Positions 14,901-17,742 of a DNA stretch of 17,742 nucleotides are shown here, piece after piece. Made by a program: the position numbers and the translations under genes. The DNA is from CAYNST01 sp964399955. GTDB taxonomy: Bacteria > Pseudomonadota > Gammaproteobacteria > Pseudomonadales > Cellvibrionaceae. The notes below the pieces were generated by a model. The model saw only the letters and a list, made by a program, of their open reading frames with translations, was not told the origin of the DNA and ran no database searches. How positions within the stretch are numbered: the first letter of the stretch is position 1; each line of letters begins with the position of its first letter. The stretch spans positions 1 to 17,742 of the forward strand of contig CAYNST010000066.1 in the NCBI GenBank assembly GCA_964399955.1. Direction: 5' to 3'.

Positions 14901-16017
14901 TAGCAGGGCCCCCGTTGCCACAGAGCTGATCGCCACAGGTGCTCTTCACGATCCCGGCGATGGTGGAAATAATGCCGGTGGACATATCCACCCGACGGAT
15001 CGCGGCGTTGCTTGAGTCGGCAATCAACAGGTCGTCATTGCTGTCGACCATCAGCGAGAACGGGCTGGTCAGACGAGCGTCGATGCTGACGGCCGAGCCG
15101 CCATCACCGCAGGGCGAGACCGCGCACGAGGCGCGCTGATTGCCGGCCACAGTGGAAATAATTTGGGTATGGACGTCGACTTTGCGGACCGCGTGGTTGC
15201 CGTATTCGGTCACGTAAATATTGCCGACCGAATCCACCACCACGGAGCTCGGGCCGTTGAATTGGGCGCTGGTGGCCAGTCCGCCATCACCACAGGGCGC
15301 GGTCGTGCACGAGGATTTCATGGTGCCGGCATAAGTCGAGATGATTCCACTGGCCAAGTCCACTTTGCGAATCACGTGGTTGCCGTAGTCGGCGATATAC
15401 ATGATGTCGCCGTCTGGACTGAAGGCTATTCGGGTCGGGCTGTTGAGTTTCGCATCGGTAGCCAGGCCGCCTTCGCCGCATGGGATTGCGGAACAAGACG
15501 ACCTAATGGTGCCGGCCACGGTGGTGATAATGCCAGTGTCTTTGTCGATTCTGCGAATTGCGTGGTTGGAGAAGTCGGCGATGTAAATGTTGCCCTCGGC
15601 GTCGGCTCTCGCCCCGCGCGGGCCGTTGAGCAGCGCCGCGCTGGCCAATCCGCCGTCGCCACAGGGTGCGACGGTACAGGAGGTGCGCGGGGTGCCGGCG
15701 AAGGTGCTGATAACGCCGGTGGCCGCATCAATCTTGCGCAGTGCATGACGGCTGAATTCGGCGATATAAATGTTATCGGAGGAGTCTACGCCCATGCCTG
15801 CCGGTGAATAAAGTTTGGCATCCAAAGCCGGACCGCCGTCGCCACAGGGTTCCACCGAGCAGGCGCTCTTCAAACTGCCCGCCACCATATCTATGGTGCC
15901 GATTTCAGCTGCCGCCACGGTGAAAGCGGCGATAGCTGCATAAGCTGCAACTCCCACCGTCAATAGTACCGAACGAGACAACCAAGTGCGCTTGCCGCAG
16001 AGTAACCGATTATTCAT
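5257..16017 (-). CDS. Giant multidomain surface protein (NHL, Ig-like, cadherin-like, FG-GAP, GlyGly-CTERM) fused to a C-terminal outer-membrane beta-barrel
   Basis: About 3,586 codons from the chosen start. Residues 1-37 form a signal peptide (basic R-T-W-L-S-R, long hydrophobic core, AAA before EIG). An in-frame ATG at 16149 would add 44 residues ahead of it and is less likely; neither start has a strong ribosome binding site. Domain order: six NHL-type blades (38-410), bacterial Ig-like and SbsA-like domains (411-1850), nine cadherin-like or putative-Ig modules (1851-2704), a linker domain, FG-GAP/VCBS repeats with five DxDxDG-type calcium loops (about 2825-3185), a DUF11-like domain (about 3187-3300), a GlyGly-CTERM-like tail (3320-3344), then a second signal-like segment and an OmpA-like barrel (3351-3586). 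The architecture suggests an exported, calcium-rich adhesin or surface scaffold. Known biology: GlyGly-CTERM proteins are Sec-exported, cleaved by rhombosortase and usually sent out by type II secretion. Here nothing stops translation after the tail. Coordinates include a 100-N gap that probably adds 39 false codons. Confidence 0.93.
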   Translation of the reverse strand: MNNRLLCGKRTWLSRSVLLTVGVAAYAAIAAFTVAAAEIGTIDMVAGSLKSACSVEPCGDGGPALDAKLYSPAGMGVDSSDNIYIAEFSRHALRKIDAATGVISTFAGTPRTSCTVAPCGDGGLASAALLNGPRGARADAEGNIYIADFSNHAIRRIDKDTGIITTVAGTIRSSCSAIPCGEGGLATDAKLNSPTRIAFSPDGDIMYIADYGNHVIRKVDLASGIISTYAGTMKSSCTTAPCGDGGLATSAQFNGPSSVVVDSVGNIYVTEYGNHAVRKVDVHTQIISTVAGNQRASCAVSPCGDGGSAVSIDARLTSPFSLMVDSNDDLLIADSSNAAIRRVDMSTGIISTIAGIVKSTCGDQLCGNGGPATSANLANPFEVAKLSNGDMLILEYSNQALRKVTYGLAGNTAPAVSDAAIGISGASGTGGAYKIGDTVTASWDNSAFGDDNSDTIXXXXXXXXXXXXXXXXXXXXXXXXXXXXXXXXXXNSDTISSVTVDFSQFGGGSAVVASNSSGTWTASYTLVMGGMATNNGNVSITATDNAGNTRTQADSSNATVDLVAPTAAIVVADTALRVGEISLITITFSEAVSGFTNADLTVANGTLSAVSSGNGGIIWTATLTPAASVTDATNLITLINTGVVDAAGNAGAGTTDSNNYAIDTARPTATIVLANAALASGETSLVTITFNEAITGLTIGDFSVENGSLSGLSSSEGGISWTTTLTPSANVDDATNVITLDNTGVNDAAGNTGLGTSTSNNYVIDSAVPTISSVTVPGSATYIAGEVLSFTLALSEKVTVDATGGIPRIVLGIGGETRYAVYTGGTATSALVFSYTVQTGDNDADGIELTALETNNGTLQDAAGNNLNLALNSVGSTTGVLVDAVVPKLVSLNPLDDATAVAPGANLVVALSEDIALGLGTIAIYDSYDVLFTSIDVTDPNEQLTITDAALTIGLTANLLENASYYVQIASGALTDLAGNAFAGITNPTTWNFTVADITPPVVTGITVSGTPGAGDASMAFAVALDETASNITIDDFTLTATQTAAATIASVSAASGSSVTVTVNGITGTGTLRLDLNGETDITDASGNGNNTNGYVAEFITGSAHTVDRDAPMAPAVPVLDPLSDSGESSSDNRTNDTTPTLTGTAEADATVAIVSSVDGTLGTTTADGSGAWTFTPDTALAEGTHEITLTATDAAGNTSTASAMLEVVIDPTSPAVSSSAPVEAAPTDGDVSFDVVFDDTVYGLATNAFALTTTGTAAGTIASVSAAAGTGVTVTVTAITGTGTLRLDTTGAGITDLVGNLAAAFTAGTAHSVDRDAILVTAGNISVSGATGTAGVYRLGDTITATWNNSISGDNSGSNNGDTATVTIDFSAFGGGAAVSASESAGVWTATYTVVAGGLDTAGLNVAITAVDTTGNVTTVSGSDNASIDNQVPVVSDGAINLSGATGTGDVFKAGDTVTVTWDNTPSGDSNADIVSATVNFTSFGGGAAVVANNSSGSWTASYTPVGALDEDNLNVSVTATDDAGNATTTVDSSNASVDTIKPSGHSVGFDDSVYNVRSAASASFTFAAAEIGAQYTYTISSSGGGTSVAGGGSFTTATDQITAIDLTALNDGTLTLSVVVTDSAGNAASAVTASTTLDATAPGGQSVVFADTTLNAADADNTGFSFSGGEVGATYSYTITSSGGTPVTGNGTLVTAADAVTGLDLSGLADGTLTLSVVITDSAGNTAGAITATATLDQTAPLLSSSVPADGAANAAVDSNLVLTFSEPVLAGSGYLTLFDAADDSVVEAFAVSSVAISGNVLTLDSARDLIPTHNYYLQIASTALVDAAGNVYAGISNATTLNFQVSNSAPVASPDSASVLEDNAVDIRVLTNDTDLDSELNAASVSVVTAPLNGNTSVNTGTGVITYTPKANFNGSDSFTYAVEDVFSALSNVATVTITVTPVNDAPMAVADLANTPEDNAVSIDVAANDTDIDVGDSVDPNSIVIVQAPAHGTAELVNGQVLYTPHLDYNGSDSFSYTIVDQNGATSNVATVIVNVTGVNDLPVAAKDTAIVAEDESVDIDVLANDSDVDGTLQNTRVQVLSNPANGTTSVDALTGVITYTPTANFHGSDTFTYVVQDNDGGTSNQATVTVTVTSVNDAPLANPDTAVLLEDTAHTINVLGNDADIDGALVPASVQVVTAAGEGSTSVNTLAGAIVYTPNENFNGSDSFTYRVQDNEGAWSNPALVTITVDAVNDEPLANDGSATTDEDTEVVIDLLANDSDVDGFLDLGAVVIVAQPSHGSVTDIGDGTVIYSPAANYFGSDSFTYAVADNEGGVSNTATVTLIINPVNDAPLISGSPSAKVYQDSPYSFVPVASDVDPNTALTFSITNLPAWASFDTRTGALTGSPGNGDVGFASGMVISVSDGLLSAALPAFAIEVINVNDPPAISGTPPTSINQDGSYNFMPTAVDVDTGTTLTYSITNLPPWASFDATTGAFTGTPGNSDVATYNNIVISVSDGTTTSMLSSFNITVVNVNDPPIAVADSYSLNEGGLLQPDAASGVLANDSDIDGDKLLAVLVSAPRNASEFTLNETGSFRYLHNGSETRSDSFTYRVTDGTVNSAPVTVSLSVAAVNDAPSFVTTPELSILEGEAYRYDVGVIDPDSVVSLELLEAPTWLALAGNILSGTAPLNTTGALPVVLRAKDGEYTVDQNYNLTVVEQDTSLVSITTTWQGLPALVDNKVDLLITLTHNKGAALVNASLAVSLEGLDAAASMANCTSAASAFTCPVSLTTGASRSFRLRLTPAATGDLIVNLGLTQAQEPVAATITDVSVSAQAVSQGNLSFRLSNATALASINLLNDGSRELVAGTLLGDTMKLLDYDLITGTSSVIGEITNRGYTEQVRVMDIDLDGLDDIVVVNRSGDNSAVYYDRGDTFSPAADSMVLPHAREAILRDLNADGFPELILGGSGFSLYIYESNEGVFDIEPLVFTAPASILHFALLRPQPLDAPMTGRLVIASRDALQLVRFGLDEGSGVNKPAEGDGAGAPVARQQFTVVQQLPIAGVSAVQLVDVDGDGREEIIASTIHQNNSAQASGVTLISVGEDDQLQSVVRLGTASAKGVQVADFDGDGFADLLVANTNNSHQFYRGTGNLGTWALSNTILHHSSSLLLSEDMNNDGLADVLIYVDSEEQVEIYLSAQDGGLGAAADLAVSATTRAVRKDSYHFAYDFTVTNLGGGPAHNLRLVLPLPDGVAVAALPDTCRENKDTEEVLCSLDTLPAGSARIFSLTLVGDGRINNLSLTVDVTSDALEQQTADNSVTTPLAGMFEYKKARIKGGGGAVGLGWLAALLGLALLRRGKGSAAQQAMPPKSQRQTSATGKHWRRRAAVVALPLLSSGIFIGHSPDVKAQSAQYAYVEGSLAAVTSNWNTLHFYYDFAGNTQEGVLTRMDHSRMGWQLLYGYRVHRNVAVELGYVDAGETALEVEAIISDGEALRRLLKARAPISGDGLYLGVRASIFQFGGQELYLKAGLWSWSAGYDLMIGDQYEWVTRHGTNWLIGLGFAAPLSDRLSLGGSIQSTGLDHGRLTLIGVNLQYRFPVRSPL
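5989..6060 (-). other. GlyGly-CTERM-like sorting signal inside the giant protein
   Basis: Residues 3320-3343 comprise four consecutive Gly, then A-V-G-L-G-W, a hydrophobic helix rich in Leu and Ala, and R-R-G-K. This is the three-part GlyGly-CTERM layout (glycine-rich motif, membrane helix, basic cluster) recognised by rhombosortase in gammaproteobacteria. It follows a DUF11-like domain and a short basic K-K-A-R-I-K segment. Such signals normally end the protein; here about 240 more codons follow. No rhombosortase gene is in the window. Confidence 0.75.
6465..7545 (-). repeat. FG-GAP/VCBS-type repeats in the giant protein
   Basis: Five calcium-loop motifs occur in order along the protein: DIDLDGLDD, DLNADGFPE, DVDGDGREE, DFDGDGFAD and DMNNDGLAD. 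Each sits in a repeat of about 50-75 residues that includes strands of the I-V-V-V-N or L-I-L-G-G type. The pattern is that of FG-GAP/VCBS repeats, which form integrin-like propellers in extracellular proteins. Confidence 0.8.
7906..10467 (-). repeat. Array of nine cadherin-like and putative-Ig modules in the giant protein
   Basis: Each module starts with an N-D-x-P or N-S-A-P signature. The first five (10467 to about 9016) average 97 residues and carry E-D-x-x-x-x-I, L-x-N-D-x-D-x-D, G-x-x-x-Y-T-P and G-S-D-S-F-x-Y signatures of cadherin-like (Big_9/VCBS-type) domains. Two putative-Ig (He_PIG-like) modules follow, both with L-P-x-W-A-S-F-D and T-G-x-P-G-N. An eighth module is cadherin-like (V-L-A-N-D-S-D-I-D-G-D) and a ninth is again He_PIG-like. 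At the DNA level the array shows a period near 290 bases. Confidence 0.85.
10468..14787 (-). repeat. Bacterial Ig-like domain region of the giant protein
   Basis: A chain of Ig-like folds in several families. Three share G-D-T-V/I-T-x-x-W-x-N and F-G-G-G-x-A-V with W-T-A-S/T-Y-T (first at the N-terminal end, two near 11400-12060). Two adjacent ones share L-I/V-T-I-T-F-x-E-A with D-A-A-G-N (13730-14330). Two adjacent ones share G-A-x-Y-x-Y-T-I and D-G-T-L-T-L-S-V-V (10800-11390). Two SbsA-like domains share Y-Y-x-Q-I-A-S and L-x-D-A-A-G-N or L-T-D-L-A-G-N. D-x-x-G-N motifs and D-x-x-x-P linkers mark most boundaries. Neighbouring copies look like recent tandem duplicates. Confidence 0.8.
14531..14664. 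other. 100-N gap flanked by a 17-bp direct repeat (probable assembly artefact)
   Basis: The Ns fill 14548-14647. The 17 bases CTGATGGTATCGCTGTT occur immediately before (14531-14547) and immediately after (14648-14664). The repeat plus the gap is 117 bases, exactly 39 codons, so removing one copy and the Ns keeps the frame. The collapsed protein then reads G-D-D-N-S-D-T-I-S-S-V-T-V-D-F, which lines up without a gap with paralogous domains near 11600 (G-D-S-N-A-D-I-V-S-A-T-V-N-F). This points to two contig ends that overlap. Confidence 0.85.
14788..15906 (-). repeat. Six NHL-type propeller blades, each with a CX4C pair
   Basis: Six units of about 62 residues follow the signal peptide. Each has T-x-A-G, then a C-x(4)-C-G-[DEN]-G-G loop, a L-x-x-P segment, a D/N-I-Y-I-A-[DE]-[FY] strand and an H-A-[IL]-R-[KR]-[IV]-D strand. 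The six cysteine loops read CSVEPC, CTVAPC, CSAIPC, CTTAPC, CAVSPC and CGDQLC. NHL repeats normally lack the conserved cysteine pair; here each blade could hold one disulfide, fitting an extracellular location. Confidence 0.85.
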
Positions 16018-16152
16018 ATCAAAACCCGAAGAAGGAACGCGAAATATAGACCAACCCACCGGCGCCCAAAGCCTCTGAAATACCAGTGACCTTGCTGAAC
16101 GCGACCATAGCTTTCCGAGCCCTGCTACCCCAACCGTTGACACCAGCACTCA

Positions 16153-16257
16153 GTGAAAACCAAACAAGGCCCAGTTGCCCAAAGTCTTTACTATCGCTTT
16201 GCGGATGACATGGTGCTTTGTGAGCCCCGCTATAGCCGAGCCACGCGATTTAGATAA
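16153..16257 (+). pseudogene. Possible reverse-transcriptase fragment with FADD motif
   Basis: A 34-codon frame beginning at a GTG reads, in part, YYRFADDMVLCEPRYSRA before a TAA. The Y-x-R-[FY]-A-D-D-x-V-L pattern is the catalytic motif of reverse transcriptases of the group II intron and related classes. A TGA lies four codons before the GTG, and no other RT motifs are visible, so at best this is a scrap. It lies just upstream of the giant gene, in the opposite direction. Chance similarity is possible because only about 20 residues carry the signal. The remainder of 16018-16385 shows nothing else I recognise. Confidence 0.3.
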
Positions 16258-16384
16258 ACCGACAAACATAAAATGACCGAAGGTGTACCCAGCGTGACTT
16301 GTTGCGGCGTGACCGAAAGACCGACCGCGGCAAGTTTTTTATATTCAAGTGGTCTTTTTACCGCCAGATCGCACTAAAAACCGT

Positions 16385-16531
16385 TTATTGGCTTGATAGC
16401 TGGTCACTACCAAGGACAACTTCAAACCGTCCAAAATTTCCGGCAGGCTGCCGCTGGATAGACGGAAAAATATCAAAGACATCAACGCTTGCGTCGTTAC
16501 CCGCCGGCGGAGTTTTAGCAGCGTCATTCAT
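16385..16531 (-). CDS. Doubtful small reading frame, 48 codons
   Basis: The frame begins MNDAAKTPPAG and ends VVLGSDQLSSQ. It matches nothing I know. Its ATG overlaps by eight bases (ATGAATGA) the end of another frame on the same strand that ends KQIEEQLKKRRIRDE (stop at 16524-16526). That overlap is typical of translational coupling, but the upstream frame has no visible start codon and a TGA only about 36 codons before its end. Both may be remains of one decayed gene downstream of the 179-residue protein gene. Its composition looks protein-like, but the evidence is weak. Confidence 0.2.
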   Translation of the reverse strand: MNDAAKTPPAGNDASVDVFDIFPSIQRQPAGNFGRFEVVLGSDQLSSQ

Positions 16532-16685
16532 CCCTGATTCTTCGTTTTTTCAATTGCTCTTCGATTTGCTTCCGACCCGGCTTGGACTTTGCTACAAATG
16601 CGACACATTCGGTAACAATTGCCGCAGAAAGCGAAGTTCAAGAGTAATAACTATAGTCGTCGCCAAAATCCGTGCTTTTTATTTT

Positions 16686-17225
16686 TCACCCGTAATCCAG
16701 ATATTCACGGTATCGCCAAAATTGCTGCTTTGCAGCGGACTGCTGTGCCGATCGAGGGGACCAGCCACGATAGCGCGGCAAACCTTCAGGATCCAAGACG
16801 GAACCCTGGCTGCCGGATTTCTTCTCCGCCTGGTTGCGCTGTTGCTGTATATCCGGTTGAACGAGGAGGATTTTTAGGTGCGCTTGCAGCTCCGAAAGTA
16901 TCTGCAACATAACCTCCCGCCGTTCAAACCGCAGCAGAAAATAGCCAAAATACGGCATCAAAAACAGATTGGTTACCTGAATTGCCCCAGGGGCCAGCTC
17001 TATCAATTCGTCGCCAGGGAAGGCTCTGGGAGTTTTTACGATCGGTCGAGGAGCAGCCTGAATCCTAAGTGCGGCCTCTATACGACGATATGAGCCATCG
17101 CCAATGGGCTCAAAAGTCACCCATTCGTAGAAGTTTTTGAATGTAGGGCGGTTGTTGCTCTCAGTATCAGCAAATGCGGCCTGGTGAAGTAAAATAAGCG
17201 CAAGAACAGCTCTTATGGGCAGCAT
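16686..17225 (-). CDS. Small exported protein of unknown function
   Basis: A 179-residue protein starting MLPIRAVLALILLHQAAFAD, a typical Sec signal peptide with cleavage after A-F-A (residue 19). An AGAGG ribosome binding site lies a few bases before the ATG. The middle part has T-F-E-P-I-G-D-G-S-Y-R-R-I-E-A-A-L-R-I and a G-D-E-L-I-E-L-A-P-G segment that looks like a compact beta domain; a helical, Gln-rich stretch follows, then a charged tail. No known family is recognised. The last 60 residues look less ordered and might reflect a frameshift or loss of the original end. A long open frame on the opposite strand (16299-16877) covers the same DNA but lacks protein-like composition. Confidence 0.55.
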   Translation of the reverse strand: MLPIRAVLALILLHQAAFADTESNNRPTFKNFYEWVTFEPIGDGSYRRIEAALRIQAAPRPIVKTPRAFPGDELIELAPGAIQVTNLFLMPYFGYFLLRFERREVMLQILSELQAHLKILLVQPDIQQQRNQAEKKSGSQGSVLDPEGLPRYRGWSPRSAQQSAAKQQFWRYREYLDYG

Positions 17226-17742
17226 ACACCTCTAATGGAGCAGATAAAGCGTGGCATAGGGGAATTGTCGGCACTATCTGTTGCGATCTCCTGCCTGGTA
17301 GAAGGTTTCTCTTCGCACCCAAACCAGAACCTAAAAACGGGAGGGGATTAGGCCGCATCAAACCTTAAGCAAGATTCACCAGGAGGATTTGGCGAAACCG
17401 ACGTTGACCGCCGATGTGGCTTAGTCCGTCAGCTACCTGCTACTCACCGTGCAATCCCAGGTGTCATTCAACCATCATCCGCCAGACTTGTTAAACCAGT
17501 TCCGGCTCGGATTTGTAGCAAATATGCTCACCTTTTTTTGCTTATAGGCTAACTATAGACCTCAAACAAAGATTTGGTGGGTAGGCGGAAAATATTGGCG
17601 GGTAAAACCCTATGCTTTTAACGCCAGTGCGATTTTCATCCAGACGCTTGCCGGGCCTTAACGCTGGCTGCGCACTGTCGAAGGTGGCTGGCATGCGTTG
17701 CTGGATTGGAGGTTTTTTTTGGTACAGCTCTCACCTTTGCTA
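17226..17742. other. Intergenic region without recognised features
   Basis: About 520 bases with no protein-like frame on either strand, no tRNA-like fold and no clear terminator. The promoter of the 179-residue protein gene should lie in its left part, but no convincing -35/-10 pair stands out. Near the right edge GGAGG is followed by a T-rich run (about 17710-17720), which could precede a gene beyond the window. Confidence 0.4.

Noticed and set aside
5257..16017. Giant protein considered as an RTX/LapA-type type I secreted adhesin
   Set aside because: It has an N-terminal Sec signal and a GlyGly-CTERM tail, no C-terminal nonapeptide RTX array, and no type I transporter genes nearby.
16018..16149. 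Longer N-terminus of the giant protein from an ATG at 16149
   Set aside because: The extra 44 residues would bury the signal peptide; starting at 16017 puts a standard signal peptide at the N-terminus.
16299..16877. Plus-strand open frame of 192 codons
   Set aside because: Its composition is not protein-like, and it overlaps the exported-protein gene, which has a signal peptide and ribosome binding site.

Overview
The window looks like chromosomal DNA from a marine-type gammaproteobacterium. The main clues are a GlyGly-CTERM (rhombosortase-type) sorting signal inside a giant surface protein, the start of a REP-associated tyrosine transposase (RAYT), and base composition near or somewhat above 50% GC. 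The species cannot be named from the sequence. Every gene that looks intact lies on the minus strand.

Layout, left to right. At 1-44 (minus) is the first 14 codons of a RAYT/IS200-type transposase with an excellent ribosome binding site. At 278-991 (minus) is a lipoprotein with a META/HslJ-like domain. At 1095-1420 (plus) is the broken left end of an IS21-family element, running into an array of short GTGCCTGTCC-type repeats. At 1593-3779 (minus) is a 728-residue protein of unknown function with one EF-hand loop and three C-terminal membrane helices. At 3780-4285 is non-coding sequence with a decayed RAYT fragment on the plus strand. At 4286-4834 (minus) is a four-helix membrane protein of the YqhA/UPF0114 type. 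At 4921-5160 (plus) is a probable decayed ISL3-type transposase N-terminus.

From 5257 to 16017 (minus) runs one open frame of about 3,586 codons, roughly 60% of the window. It encodes a signal peptide, a six-bladed NHL propeller, a long run of bacterial Ig-like domains, a cadherin-like/putative-Ig array, FG-GAP repeats, a DUF11-like domain, a GlyGly-CTERM-like tail and then, still in frame, a second signal-like segment and a C-terminal outer-membrane beta-barrel. It therefore reads as two exported proteins joined in one polypeptide. A 100-N gap inside it is flanked by the same 17 bases on both sides and is probably an assembly artefact.

To the right are a possible reverse-transcriptase scrap (16153-16257, plus), a doubtful small reading frame (16385-16531, minus), a 179-residue exported protein (16686-17225, minus) and about 500 bases with nothing recognised.

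The intact genes do not form an obvious pathway: all concern the cell envelope (lipoprotein, inner-membrane proteins, surface protein plus barrel). The gaps between them hold remnants of several unrelated mobile elements, as expected of an accessory region with repeated insertion and decay. The strongest candidate for something undescribed is the in-frame joining of a rhombosortase-type surface protein to an outer-membrane barrel.
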